In this document: one piece after another, positions 34,882-44,139 of the stretch
How the letters are laid out: each line of letters opens with the position of its first letter
Position numbering within the stretch: the stretch's first letter is position 1
Assembly (NCBI RefSeq): GCF_042431545.1
Contig: NZ_JBHLYX010000013.1
DNA length: 64,000 bases
Origin: Pseudoalteromonas xiamenensis
GTDB taxonomy: Bacteria; Pseudomonadota; Gammaproteobacteria; Enterobacterales; Alteromonadaceae
Direction: 5' to 3' (one strand)
Notes under the pieces: model-generated
Told to the model about the DNA's origin: nothing
What the model saw: only the letters and a program-made list of their open reading frames with translations
Database searches by the model: none
Program-made: the position numbers and the translations under genes

Positions 34882-35159
34882 CAGCGCATTCCTAATGCAA
34901 ATTGAAATTTAGCAAAAGACGGTTATCGTGTTTGGTACCAATAGAGTAATATGATTGCTCTAACAGCAGTCTAAGCTTAGCTTAAACTCCGCATTATACA
35001 ATTTCACTAGAGAAACCGCATCACTTCACTTTTTGAAAGTGAATATTCGAACGATTAATTGGCTCTTGGGAAATTCTCGTAATTATATTGTTTAGTGTAG
35101 AAGTATTGAAGTAAAGCTAGATTTGGATTTTTTTTATTTTATGGGTAAAGGTTATTTTT

Positions 35160-36110
35160 ATGCAGAGGAATATGTCGTTAGACGTACTGAAGTTGTCTAT
35201 GGCTTTTATGGTTGTTGGTCTTCACGCCGGATTTCTAAATGATTTTACATCATTAGGTCACTATCTTACAGTTAATGGATTATTTCGACTAGCGGTACCC
35301 GTCTTTTTGATAATAAACGGTTACTATTTCTCAGATGTTCTTCTTAAAGGCGGTTGTTTAAAATGGTTTAAGAGAATTGTCGTTCTTTATTTTTTTTGGA
35401 TGTTTGTTTATTCTGTTTTTTGGTTTGAGCTCACTGATTATTCAGTTAGAGAAATGGCGAGGTTATTATTTAAGTTTCTAATCGGATATCATCATTTATG
35501 GTATGTTTCAGGAATGATTGGTGCTGCGTTAATTTTAGTGTTATTACGTAATCGGTCATCGACATTTTTGCTTACTTCAATTTTTATTACATTCTTAAGT
35601 GGCGTCTTAATTCAATATATCGGTAATTATCATTACTTTGTGGGTGGAATTGTAGATAAGCTGTTCAATTTGACTTGGATGCATAGAAATGCAGTTTTAT
35701 TCTCATACCCATTCTTTTGTTTAGGTTATCTTATCAAGAAAAATGAGTTCTATAAAAAGTTTGATAGAAATAAGTTATATCTAATAGTGATCCTTGGTTT
35801 TGTTTTTATTTTCACAGAATCATACTATAATTTCAGCAGAAATGCAGGGGCTTTTGACAATTACTTGTCACTTATCTTTGTGGCTCCCGCAATATTTTTG
35901 TTTTTTAATAATTTAAGTGTGGTTGGTAGTGGTAAGTCTATTTCTCTGTACTCGTCTTCTATCTATTTCATTCACTCTTTTGTTTTGAGTTTGTTGGTTT
36001 ATTATACAGGCGCAGAGTCAACATTGCTAACCTTTTATTGTATTGTTTTTTCTTTGCTTTTATCAAAGATTATCCTGAAAATACATGAAAGATTTAGGTT
36101 TATTCTGTGA
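35160..36110 (+). CDS. Membrane acyltransferase (acyltransferase-3 family)
   Basis: 316 residues, about ten hydrophobic helices. The start MSLDVLKLSMAFMVVGLHAG holds the catalytic-type His, followed by LFRLAVPVFLIINGYYFS with the conserved R of the family. Such proteins acetylate surface sugars or peptides. The gene and its flanks are clearly more AT-rich than neighbours (runs of T and A, codons ending in A/T), with no linked sugar genes, which suggests separate acquisition. Confidence 0.85.
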   Translation: MQRNMSLDVLKLSMAFMVVGLHAGFLNDFTSLGHYLTVNGLFRLAVPVFLIINGYYFSDVLLKGGCLKWFKRIVVLYFFWMFVYSVFWFELTDYSVREMARLLFKFLIGYHHLWYVSGMIGAALILVLLRNRSSTFLLTSIFITFLSGVLIQYIGNYHYFVGGIVDKLFNLTWMHRNAVLFSYPFFCLGYLIKKNEFYKKFDRNKLYLIVILGFVFIFTESYYNFSRNAGAFDNYLSLIFVAPAIFLFFNNLSVVGSGKSISLYSSSIYFIHSFVLSLLVYYTGAESTLLTFYCIVFSLLLSKIILKIHERFRFIL

Positions 36111-36142
36111 AAATTAATTTTTAATAGTGATGCTTTAATAGA

Positions 36143-36186
36143 GAACAGTGAAAAAATAGGTTAATCTAAACTATTTTCCACTGTTC
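36143..36186. terminator. Bidirectional hairpin between acyltransferase and mesD
   Basis: GAACAGTG..AAAATAG paired with CTATTTT..CACTGTTC gives a stem of about 16 bp with one bulge between genes ending at 36110 (+) and 36196 (-). T-rich DNA follows on the plus side. Confidence 0.7.
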
Positions 36187-36195
36187 GTATTATTT

Positions 36196-37227
36196 TTAGA
36201 GTGCTAATAACTCTTTGCGCACAATTTCCGTACCAGCTTGAAGCGCATGAAGTTTCCCTCTGGCTACGTCACGAGGTAGCGGTGCCATGCCACAGTTAGT
36301 GCATGGATAGAGTTTGTCTGCATCGACATATTGCAGTGCTTGTCTAAGTGTTTGCGCCACTTCTTCGGGTGTTTCAATGTGGTTGTTTGCAACGTCAATC
36401 GCTCCAACCATGACTTTTTTACCCCGGATCAGCTCAAGCAGTTCAACAGGTACATGTGAGTTGTGGCACTCTAAAGAAATAATGTCGATGTTCGATTTTT
36501 GCAATTTGGGAAAAACGGCTTCGTACTGTCTCCATTCAGTACCAAGCGTTTTTTTCCAGTCGGTGTTCGCTTTGATACCATAGCCATAACAAATGTGTAC
36601 AGCAGTCTCACATTGTAGTCCTTCGATAGCCCGTTCTAAACAGGCGATTCCCCAATCGTTCACGTCATCAAAAAATACATTAAAGGCGGGTTCGTCAAAT
36701 TGAATGATATCGACCCCTGCGGCTTCCAACTCTTTTGCTTCTTGATTAAGTATTTTGGCAAATTCCCAAGCCAATTTTTCGCGGCTTTGATAGTGTGCAT
36801 CATATAACGTATCAATCATCGTCATTGGGCCAGGCAACGCCCATTTTATGGGTTTATTTGTTTGCTGGCGCAAAAACTTTGCGTCTTCTACAAACACCGG
36901 CTTTTGCCTAGAAACAGGGCCTACGACAGTGGGTACGCTGGCTTCGTAACGATTACGGATCGTCACAGTTTTGCGATTTTCAAAATCCACACCACTTAAG
37001 TGCTCTATGAATGTGGTGACGAAATGCTGCCGAGTTTGTTCACCATCACTAACAATATCAACACCCGCTTGTTGCTGCTCTTGAAGTGAAATGCGCAGTG
37101 CATCTTGTTTACCTGAAACGAGTTCGTTACCTTCTAGTTTCCATGGCGACCAAAGTGTTTCTGGTTCTGCCAACCAAGCGGGCTTCGGTAGGCTACCTGC
37201 GGTTGAGGTGGGTAAAAGTGGTTTCAT
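36196..37227 (-). CDS. mesD: Core-MetE methionine synthase MesD
   Basis: 343 residues, only the C-terminal catalytic half of cobalamin-independent methionine synthase. Zn/thiol ligands are visible as HICYGYG (His, Cys), a Glu in SLECHNS and Cys in CTNCGM. WALPGPMTMIDTLYDAHY and IIQFDEPAFNVF are family hallmarks. Short MetE proteins adjacent to DUF1852 (MesX) are folate-independent, oxygen-requiring methionine synthases (MesD); the neighbour at 37248 is exactly that. The methyl donor remains unknown in general. Confidence 0.85.
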   Translation of the reverse strand: MKPLLPTSTAGSLPKPAWLAEPETLWSPWKLEGNELVSGKQDALRISLQEQQQAGVDIVSDGEQTRQHFVTTFIEHLSGVDFENRKTVTIRNRYEASVPTVVGPVSRQKPVFVEDAKFLRQQTNKPIKWALPGPMTMIDTLYDAHYQSREKLAWEFAKILNQEAKELEAAGVDIIQFDEPAFNVFFDDVNDWGIACLERAIEGLQCETAVHICYGYGIKANTDWKKTLGTEWRQYEAVFPKLQKSNIDIISLECHNSHVPVELLELIRGKKVMVGAIDVANNHIETPEEVAQTLRQALQYVDADKLYPCTNCGMAPLPRDVARGKLHALQAGTEIVRKELLAL

Positions 37228-37247
37228 GAATTTTCTTCCCCATAAAA

Positions 37248-38222
37248 TTATGCGTAATTGGCTGACCAGTTTTCAAGAATCGCATGATACGGCTTGATGA
37301 AATGTTCTTCTGCAAACTTACCTTGTGCAATGGCTAACTTGCTGCGCTCTTCTCGGTCATAGACAATTTGTGTTAATGAGTGGTCTGCATTTTTCAAGTT
37401 AGGTTGATAGCGCTTACCAGCCGTTGCGTTGGCGTTATAAATTTCCGGTCGATAGATTTTTTGAAAGGTCTCCATCGTGCTAATTGTGCTGATGAGCTCA
37501 AGATTGGTGTAGTCATTAAGCAAGTCGCCAAAGAAATAGAAAGCAAACGGAGCGACGCTATTTGGTGGCATAAAGTACCTAACTTGAAGACCCATCTTTT
37601 TGAAATATTGTTCGGTTAATGATGATTCATTCGGTAAATATTCATAGCCAAGTACAGGATGTTGATTTTCGGTACGGTGATACGTCTTGTTGTCGGACAC
37701 GCTCAAACAGATCACGGGTGGCTTTTTAAAGTGTTGTTTGTATGCATTTGAATTCACGAAATACTTGAACAGCTTGCCATGAAGGTCACCAAAATTTGCA
37801 GGAACACTAAATGTTGGCTGCTGCTTGTTGTGATCTAACAAAAGGACACTGAAGTCATAATCCCTAACATATGAGGAGAAATTGTTACCGACAATTCCCT
37901 CAATTCGTTCGTTCGTCAAATGGTCGACAATGTTTGTCTTCAGGATTTCGATAGAGGGAAAACTGGTCCCACTGCCCACAATATCAAGATCCACTGAAAC
38001 AATTTCCAACTCAACAGAATAACGTGTGCCATTAGGGTTATCCCAATGAGCAAGGGCATTAAAACGATTATCGATCATTTTTAAGGCGTTGCGCAGATTC
38101 TGTTGACGACTAGCACCTCTCGCTAGATTGGCGAAATTGGTTGTGATACGTGTATTGTCTGAAGGATGATAATTTTCGTCGAGACGAATATTTTTGATGT
38201 TGAAGTTAAACTCAGTACTCAT
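37248..38222 (-). CDS. mesX: DUF1852 protein MesX, partner of MesD
   Basis: About 324 residues from MSTEFNFNIKNIRLDENYHP, with FANLARGASRQQNLRNALKM and YRPEIYNANATAGKRYQPNL typical of DUF1852. It is required with MesD for methionine synthesis in characterised species and is proposed to supply the methyl group, perhaps oxidatively. The ATG at 38222 has GGGAATG ahead of it; another ATG lies two codons upstream. First gene of a two-gene operon, 20 nt before mesD. Confidence 0.85.
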   Translation of the reverse strand: MSTEFNFNIKNIRLDENYHPSDNTRITTNFANLARGASRQQNLRNALKMIDNRFNALAHWDNPNGTRYSVELEIVSVDLDIVGSGTSFPSIEILKTNIVDHLTNERIEGIVGNNFSSYVRDYDFSVLLLDHNKQQPTFSVPANFGDLHGKLFKYFVNSNAYKQHFKKPPVICLSVSDNKTYHRTENQHPVLGYEYLPNESSLTEQYFKKMGLQVRYFMPPNSVAPFAFYFFGDLLNDYTNLELISTISTMETFQKIYRPEIYNANATAGKRYQPNLKNADHSLTQIVYDREERSKLAIAQGKFAEEHFIKPYHAILENWSANYA

Positions 38223-38321
38223 GGTCATTCCCGTATTCAGTATTCCAAAAAGAATCTCTAATCCCTATTAGGGGTCAATGGCTTAGTCTTAGGAATTTGG
38301 ACATTGCTGCTTAATTCGCGT

Positions 38322-38337
38322 AGGTGTCTAGCCGTCC
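38322..38337. promoter_or_regulatory. Candidate tandem MetJ boxes upstream of mesXD
   Basis: AGGTGTCT followed directly by AGCCGTCC, each matching 6 of 8 positions of the met box AGACGTCT. About 100 bp upstream of the mesX start, consistent with repression by MetJ and S-adenosylmethionine. Confidence 0.45.
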
Positions 38338-38711
38338 AAAAACTTGATGGAGTGATTTATACGTGTTTCGGTACATGAAGAAAAACGGTATTAATTCACC
38401 TCGAACTTGAGTGAGATTCATGTTCTGGATGGGGGACGAAACCGCGCTTTGGAATTATATAAGGTACAATGCGGGAGAATGTATTTTGCGGTTTAGAAAT
38501 CTAGATGTCTTTTAATCTTCACATCAATTGATTCAACTAAATCATGAGGATTATTCAAGCATTATCCTCTTAAAGCCCATCTTTTTGGGGAGTTTTTGTT
38601 GGTACAATTTAAACCGCTTCAACTCCTTTCACCCAATATCCGTTAGCTGGATGTATCTGGTTGCGCTGAGTTTAATGGAGCGTTTTTTACAACTCTAATG
38701 ATTAAATAGAT
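38338..38711. other. Intergenic stretch without a supported gene
   Basis: Between the mesX promoter region and the TauE/SafE gene. It is AT-rich with only short frames (the longest forward one about 31 codons near 38420) that lack ribosome sites. It presumably carries the promoters of the two divergent units. Confidence 0.5.
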
Positions 38712-38723
38712 GTGGTACATGGA

Positions 38724-39533
38724 ATGAGTGAATTGATGCTATTAATTTTTTACTGTGCATTGCTTGGTAGTGGGGTGGGGTTTCTCGCGGGTTTGTTAGG
38801 GATTGGAGGTGGGCTTGTGATTGTGCCTATCCTTAGTAGTATTCTTCTGCATTTCAATGTACTGCCAATCGAACACATTGTTATTACAGCGATTGCGACA
38901 TCACTTGCATCGATTCTGTTCACCTCAACCTCCTCTGCGCTCGCTCATCACAAAAATGGTAATGTCCCTTGGGATATTGCCCCATGGATCATGGTTGGCG
39001 TGGCTTTAGGGGCGCTGTTAAGTGGTTTTATGGCCGCATGGTTGCCCGAGAAAGCGGTTCGCATGGTGTTTGCGGTCAGTGTAATACTGATAGCATTGAA
39101 AATGATGTTCAGCGGCAAAAACCAAGATCAGAAACCGCGTAATTTACCAAACAAAGGCATACTCACATTGCTCACGTCACTCACTGGTGGGCTATCCGCA
39201 ATGATAGGTATCGGTGGAGGAGCTGTACTCGTGCCATTACTCACCTTCTTTTCACTTGATATGAAAAAAGCAATTGGATGTGCTTCTGCCTGCGGTATCG
39301 TGATCGCCCTATTTGGTTCTATAGGTTACATCACCTCAGGCAGTGATCTCTTAGCGTTGCAAGATGGCTTTGCGGGTTTTGTTTACCTTCCTGCACTCAT
39401 TGGGATTGTGTGCACATCTTGGTTTACAGCACCGCTCGGTGCGAAAGCCACACATTATTTGCCTGTTTCCACGATTAAAAAAATCTTCGCGGTATTGCTG
39501 CTTGTGGTGGCTATAAAAATGTTACTGGTATAG
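38724..39533 (+). CDS. TauE/SafE-family anion exporter
   Basis: About 269 residues with roughly eight membrane helices in two halves, each opening with a G-x-x-x-G-x-x-x-G-I-G-G-G motif (AGLLGIGGGLVIVPIL and SAMIGIGGGAVLVPLL), the signature of the family that moves sulfite, sulfoacetate and related anions. The ATG at 38724 is chosen over a GTG at 38712. Proximity to methionine genes suggests a sulfur theme but does not prove one. Confidence 0.9.
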   Translation: MSELMLLIFYCALLGSGVGFLAGLLGIGGGLVIVPILSSILLHFNVLPIEHIVITAIATSLASILFTSTSSALAHHKNGNVPWDIAPWIMVGVALGALLSGFMAAWLPEKAVRMVFAVSVILIALKMMFSGKNQDQKPRNLPNKGILTLLTSLTGGLSAMIGIGGGAVLVPLLTFFSLDMKKAIGCASACGIVIALFGSIGYITSGSDLLALQDGFAGFVYLPALIGIVCTSWFTAPLGAKATHYLPVSTIKKIFAVLLLVVAIKMLLV

Positions 39534-39744
39534 AGCGAGTTTTACGAGCGCTGACGGGGCATTTTGAAATCGTGAACAATTGAAGTAAGTCGTATGGGTT
39601 GATAGTTAACTTATTATGTATATATGTCTTTTGTGTAAACCGCATCAATATGCAGAGCACAGATTGTTCGTGCACACGTAAAAATCTAACTTTTGTCTGC
39701 CACTTATTTCTGCACAGATAAATGAAAACCTTGCAAAGAGGTGA

Positions 39745-39775
39745 TTGACCTGTCTATTACTTTATAGTTTAGAGT
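39745..39775 (+). promoter_or_regulatory. MerR-type promoter with 19-bp spacer
   Basis: TTGACC and TAGAGT separated by exactly 19 bp, the over-long spacer typical of promoters activated by MerR-family proteins. A CTAT/ATAG inverted repeat (39754-39757, 39764-39767) is centred in the spacer. It sits 32 bp ahead of a merR-like start codon, so autoregulation is likely. Confidence 0.55.
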
Positions 39776-39807
39776 AGCTATCGCATTAACAATGTACGAG
39801 GTTTGAT

Positions 39808-40977
39808 GTGTATCGTATTTCCGAACTCGCTGAATTAGTCGGGCTGTCGAGAACAGCGTTGTTGTATTACGAGAAATTAGAACTGATAGTCGCAAAGCGT
39901 CGAGCAAATGGCTATCGAGTTTACAATGATGAAGATGTTCAGACAGTTAGACTAATACAACAGTTGCAAAATGGCGGGTTGACCTTGGCTGAATGTAAAG
40001 CATGTTTAAAGAGTAAGCTCGATAAAGAGGTGCTAAACACGCGGTATACAGCCCTAAAAAATGACATAGAGCAAAAGCAACGGTCGCTTGATTTACTGGC
40101 GGGATTACTGGGTAAATCTGATAGCAAATCGTGGCATACAACGCTTGCCCAAATTGCACCCGATGCGCATCTAAACTGGTTAAAAGTCCAAGGGTATGAT
40201 GAAAAACAAGCCCTGAGAATTAGATGGTTATCAAAAGACATGAATGAACATGAAAAATATATGCACGACTTTTTCAGCCTATTTGAAACAGTAGAAAATT
40301 GGGGACCTGGTAGTGAAGATGACACGAGAAAGGCTTTCAATAGCCTAGGTTTAAAACCTCAACGAATCTTGGAGATCGGTTGTGGAAACGGCAACTCTAC
40401 CTTGAGATTAGCTAAATTCTCTGACGCCCATATCGTAGCTATCGATAATGAACAGTCAGCGTTAGACCGATTGTCAGCGAAAATAGCGTTGCTCAGTCTT
40501 GACGCGAGGATATCGACACATTGCATGAGTATGACTGACCTAGAGTTTGCCGATGGGCGTTTCGACCTTATTTGGGCTGAAGCATCTATTTACGTTATGG
40601 GAGTTCAAAATGCGTTGCAACAATGGAAACGTGTCTTGAACGAAAACGGATGTATAGTGTTTAGTGACCTAGTCTGGTTATCTGAGCAAAGGAGCTATGC
40701 CGCCCAAATGTTTTGGAACGGTGAATATCCGGATATGCAAAATGTTGCAACTCGAATTTCATTAATAGAGAAAGCGGGCTATCAAATAATAGAATCTTTT
40801 ACGTTGTCCGAAAATGCTTGGAAACAATATTATGTTCCGCTAGAAGCCAAGCTCCATGCGTTCAAAAGCGAATTAAATGATTCTCAAGCAGCGCGGGATA
40901 TTCAAAAAGAAATTGACCTCTACAAGAACTACTTAGGGGAATTTGGATATCAGTTCTTCATTATTCAGAAACAATGA
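39808..40977 (+). CDS. MerR regulator fused to a SAM-dependent methyltransferase
   Basis: 389 residues from a GTG start with GAGG 6 nt upstream. Residues 1-70 form a MerR winged helix (YRISELAELVGLSRTALLYY, RRANGYRVYNDEDVQTVRLI), followed by a coiled dimerisation helix (to about 115). Residues about 180-300 form a class I methyltransferase with SAM motif ILEIGCGNGNSTLRLAKF, acidic AIDNEQ after the next strand, and a WAEASIYVMG post-motif. The effector-binding position of MerR is thus occupied by a probable enzyme domain. Confidence 0.87.
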   Translation: MYRISELAELVGLSRTALLYYEKLELIVAKRRANGYRVYNDEDVQTVRLIQQLQNGGLTLAECKACLKSKLDKEVLNTRYTALKNDIEQKQRSLDLLAGLLGKSDSKSWHTTLAQIAPDAHLNWLKVQGYDEKQALRIRWLSKDMNEHEKYMHDFFSLFETVENWGPGSEDDTRKAFNSLGLKPQRILEIGCGNGNSTLRLAKFSDAHIVAIDNEQSALDRLSAKIALLSLDARISTHCMSMTDLEFADGRFDLIWAEASIYVMGVQNALQQWKRVLNENGCIVFSDLVWLSEQRSYAAQMFWNGEYPDMQNVATRISLIEKAGYQIIESFTLSENAWKQYYVPLEAKLHAFKSELNDSQAARDIQKEIDLYKNYLGEFGYQFFIIQKQ

Positions 40978-41300
40978 TACGCCGTTTATTGGTATTAATG
41001 TGTAAGGGGAAGGGCATCGAACCTCGTTTGCTGAGCCCCGAATACAATTGAGGACATACGATCCACTGTTATATAGAGTGTTTACTCGTCGTTCAACTGG
41101 TTTATATATGTCAGTGTGATGTGGTCTTACATTCGAGGAATGTAGCAGTAGTAAAACGTTACCCTTTAACTATCTAATATCAGGATATTAAAATAAGTTG
41201 AAATGGGTACAGGAAATCTGTTATTCATATGCCGCAATAAAAACAGCCCTTTTACGGAAAGAGGGCTTGGCCATAAAGCGATTAGCTTAAGGAAAAAGCA
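40978..41300. other. Intergenic stretch with two hairpins
   Basis: No gene is supported. TACATTC/GAATGTA (41128-41144, 3-nt loop) is a perfect 7-bp hairpin, and AGCCCT...AGGGCT (41245-41267) is a second stem just ahead of the TonB-like gene. Either may end the upstream transcript or shape the leader of the next. Confidence 0.4.
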
Positions 41301-41744
41301 ATGAAAATAACACTGTTAATAGCGCCAATCTTATTGACAATGACGGCATGTAACACGATAAATTCCAAAAAAGTGGCGCTTGATTACATCGATTTGTCAA
41401 AACAAGAACAGCAAAACCAACTTGAGCAGTATTGGACGCTTAAGAAAAACATACCGCCAGTTTATCCTGTATCGGCTGCAGCAAATGGTAAATCGGGTTG
41501 TGTCGATGTAGTATTTGGCATCAACCCAGAAGGAAAAATGGAAGGTTACTCAATTCGTTCTTCGTATCCGAAAGGCGTCTTTGATGACGCTGCGGTCATC
41601 GCTGTGAGTAAGTGGCGCTGGGATCCAACTCAAGATAACGTCGCTAAAAAGCCCGTATTAACCTCCGTTCGTTTAGACTTCATGCTTTTGAAGGACGCAA
41701 ACGATGCTCAGTTTTTGGCAAACTGCCCAATGGCACATTCTTAA
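41301..41744 (+). CDS. TonB C-terminal domain lipoprotein
   Basis: 147 residues. Lipoprotein signal peptide (MKITLLIAPILLTMTACNTI, lipobox MTAC) followed by a TonB C-terminal fold: PPVYPVSAAANGKSGCVDVV, FGINPEGKMEGYSIRSSYP, FDDAAVIAVSKWRW. Unlike TonB it has no membrane helix or proline spacer, so it is a small lipid-anchored TonB-like protein of unknown partner. Two Cys in the mature part may form a disulfide. AAGGAAAAAGC precedes the ATG. Confidence 0.82.
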   Translation: MKITLLIAPILLTMTACNTINSKKVALDYIDLSKQEQQNQLEQYWTLKKNIPPVYPVSAAANGKSGCVDVVFGINPEGKMEGYSIRSSYPKGVFDDAAVIAVSKWRWDPTQDNVAKKPVLTSVRLDFMLLKDANDAQFLANCPMAHS

Positions 41745-41749
41745 CAACG

Positions 41750-42397
41750 TTATCGAGGCGGGTCAATGTCACCGTTAAGACTGGCATTTACTCTAAACCA
41801 CCCTGCAATGGAAAATCGAGTGTGCTGCGCGGGTAAAACCTCGTGTGGAAATTCATCGCTTAAAAACGTGACAAACGTGCCGAAGGCAGGTGTCACACGT
41901 AATAATTCTTCATCGTGGTTATCTGGCGAATAGACTACAAGCTCGCCGCCAAATTCAGGTTGCCAATTGTTGTTCAAATATAAAACCGTGGTGAGAACAC
42001 GATTTGTTTTACCTTTGAACGCATCAAGGTGTTTCTTATAAAAGTCACCCTGCTGATACTTGGCGAAGTGGCTTTCGTAACTAAATAAGCCCATAAAGAG
42101 TCGACGATTAACAAATTGCTGGAGTTGGCCCATGTGTTCGAGATAGCTCAGCTCAAGCTCATTGTTGTTATCCAGCCAATGAATTTTGTCGCGGCGGATC
42201 GTGGCGTTGGTTGCATGGTCCGTTTGGCGTCCAATACCAGCAACATCAAAGCTGTCATGGTCAAGCTCATTCAATCTTGCTTCCAATGCACGCAATACTT
42301 TGTGGGGAATAGCGTTGGTTGAGATGCTAATACCTTTGGTATACAAATCTTCTGCAATTTGTTCAAACGGTTCAAGAGATAGCTCAGATGCTTGCAT
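41750..42397 (-). CDS. 2-oxoglutarate/Fe(II) oxygenase (prolyl 4-hydroxylase-like)
   Basis: 215 residues with the P4H-type core: FYKKHLDAFKGK supplies His-x-Asp, VLYLNNNWQPEFGGELVVYS the following strands, and FPHEVLPAQHTRFSIAGWFR the distal His and 2-oxoglutarate Arg. Iron ligands are complete. The ATG at 42397 follows GGAGGCG and is preferred to a TTG. Targets of bacterial members include EF-Tu and small molecules; none is indicated here. Confidence 0.87.
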   Translation of the reverse strand: MQASELSLEPFEQIAEDLYTKGISISTNAIPHKVLRALEARLNELDHDSFDVAGIGRQTDHATNATIRRDKIHWLDNNNELELSYLEHMGQLQQFVNRRLFMGLFSYESHFAKYQQGDFYKKHLDAFKGKTNRVLTTVLYLNNNWQPEFGGELVVYSPDNHDEELLRVTPAFGTFVTFLSDEFPHEVLPAQHTRFSIAGWFRVNASLNGDIDPPR

Positions 42398-42501
42398 TAA
42401 CGCCTCCAATTCAATTAGAGGCGCGTTTTACCTTAAATCGAAGCAAGTTTACCAACAAGTATTTCTCATCGTAAAGATTTGTTAATTTGATGCGTTGGCG
42501 T

Positions 42502-42984
42502 CTAGGTCCTTTCTTTTAATTTTAGTTGATTGATTAAACCCTCTGCTGCATTTTCAACCAAGTCGAGCACCAACTCGAACCCTTTCTCACCGCCGTAATA
42601 GGGATCGGGTACTTCGCTGTATCCCATATCACCGAACTGCAAAAACAGGCCTACTTTGTGCAATTCGATTTCAGGGCAACGACTTTTCAAGTCAGCCAAA
42701 TTACTTTTGTCAGCACATAAAATTAGGTCAAAATGAGAGAAATCCGACAGCGTTACTTGTCGCGCTTGCATGCCACTAAACGAATACCCACGTAATTCGC
42801 CATGCGATTTACTGCGGCTATCAGGAGGGTTACCTTGATGATACGAGATAGTGCCTGCTGAGTCGACATGAAGCTCTATGCCAGCGCGCTCTGCTTTGTA
42901 CTTTAACACGGCTTCCATAGTGGGCGAGCGACATATGTTGCCCATGCATACGACTAAAATCTTCTGTATTTGCGTTTTTTTCAT
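42502..42984 (-). CDS. Low-molecular-weight protein tyrosine phosphatase
   Basis: 160 residues. The N-terminal P-loop VCMGNICRSPTMEA matches C-x5-R-S, and DPYYGGEKGFELVLD supplies the general-acid Asp. Full length for the family. No exopolysaccharide kinase or wzc-like partner is adjacent, so it is probably a housekeeping phosphatase. The neighbouring 115-residue gene starts 25 nt upstream of it on the same strand. Confidence 0.93.
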   Translation of the reverse strand: MKKTQIQKILVVCMGNICRSPTMEAVLKYKAERAGIELHVDSAGTISYHQGNPPDSRSKSHGELRGYSFSGMQARQVTLSDFSHFDLILCADKSNLADLKSRCPEIELHKVGLFLQFGDMGYSEVPDPYYGGEKGFELVLDLVENAAEGLINQLKLKERT

Positions 42985-43009
42985 ATTTACTTTCTACAAA
43001 ATGAATTAT

Positions 43010-43357
43010 TTAGTGCTGAGTTCTATTTTCCAGTGCACATAGAGCCAAATTGATTTGTGCGGCAACGTTCGCATCATTCAGTGTGTCCGTGAGTGAACGC
43101 AGGTGCGATTCGACGTCATTGATGCTGTCTGAGCGAAATAAACTATCAAGCCATTGATGATAGCTAAGTTTCAACGCATTTATGAGCAGTTCATCACGTT
43201 GATTATCAAGTTCACTCACTTCCATTTTTTGTCCGAAGCGCATGAGTCGGCATCGTTGATAGGCACAGGTAATTTGATAAAGTCCACTCGGATTCAGCTC
43301 TTTAAAGTCAGCAATGGATTTGGCGCACAGAGGCTTTTCTGACTTTGTAAAACGCAT
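43010..43357 (-). CDS. Hypothetical 115-residue protein
   Basis: I do not recognise the family. A basic N-terminus (MRFTKSEKPLCAKSIADFKE), two Cys pairs (PLCAKS, ITCAYQRCRLM) and a helical, leucine-rich second half (LLINALKLSYHQWLDSLF). No signal peptide or membrane helix. It lies just upstream of the tyrosine phosphatase on the same strand and may share its transcript. Confidence 0.6.
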   Translation of the reverse strand: MRFTKSEKPLCAKSIADFKELNPSGLYQITCAYQRCRLMRFGQKMEVSELDNQRDELLINALKLSYHQWLDSLFRSDSINDVESHLRSLTDTLNDANVAAQINLALCALENRTQH

Positions 43358-43624
43358 CGTTACCTTGCTGCGAGTCCATTGAAGATCCTTTTATCGTGAA
43401 GCATTGATCGTAGGTTAGCGGTAAATATAAGAAAATCAATACACTATTTTAAAAACGCGAATCGTGTTGAAAACAGCGGATAAAAATATCGATGGTAAAA
43501 ATAAACGAGTTTGGCAAGCAAATCTTGTGGATTCAGTGAAACTTCAGGTAAAACCGACTATACCGCAAGCTCAATAAGAGATTTGGCCTTTTTGTTGCCT
43601 TAGATAATGAATTGGAGATTAAAG

Positions 43625-44023
43625 ATGCGGATAGGGTATTTATTGTGTTTACTGTGTTTTTCAACAATGTTGAAAGCAAGCGAAGAAGCGTTGTCTGTAG
43701 ACCAAGTGGTCCCTAAAAATGTCGAACTTGCGTTTCCTAATCCGAATAATATTCAAGCGGACATCAGTGACTTTGATGTCTTAAGTCTCGTGCTTATGAG
43801 TAATGAAGAAGGTGAACGTTGGGCCGTTGTAACGGTGGAAAATACGTCGACGGGTCGGCGAACACTGACGCAAAAACACCTTCTAGGTTTGTTTGCAAAT
43901 GGGGAGCGACGAGCACCGCTTGATTTTAAGCAAATTCTAAATGGTCGTGAAATAATGTCCTTAACGATAGGATTTGGTGAAAGTAAATTTCCGTTGTTGG
44001 GTGTTTATTCACGCTTAGACTAA
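43625..44023 (+). CDS. Hypothetical secreted protein
   Basis: 132 residues with a signal peptide (MRIGYLLCLLCFSTMLKASE). The mature part is beta-rich (LSLVLMSNEEGERWAVVTVE, REIMSLTIGFGESKFPLLGV), resembling a single Ig-like or chaperone-like sandwich. The ATG at 43625 follows GGAGATTAAAG and is chosen over one at 43607. Family not recognised. Confidence 0.62.
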   Translation: MRIGYLLCLLCFSTMLKASEEALSVDQVVPKNVELAFPNPNNIQADISDFDVLSLVLMSNEEGERWAVVTVENTSTGRRTLTQKHLLGLFANGERRAPLDFKQILNGREIMSLTIGFGESKFPLLGVYSRLD

Positions 44024-44139
44024 CACTTTATTCAAGTTAACTATTCTGAGTTGATTTTTTCTTGAATAAAGAGTCGAAAACGAGTGTGATGGTAAGGTGT
44101 AGTTACAATGTCGTCTAGCGCACTGAATGGAATCCCAAC

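Noticed and set aside
38263..38273. CCCTATTAGGG near-palindrome upstream of mesX
   Set aside because: Short and without a linked regulator; the met-box pair nearby is a better explanation of control.
41128..41267. Hairpins as a possible riboswitch or tRNA-like element
   Set aside because: Two simple unrelated stems without any conserved aptamer or cloverleaf pattern.
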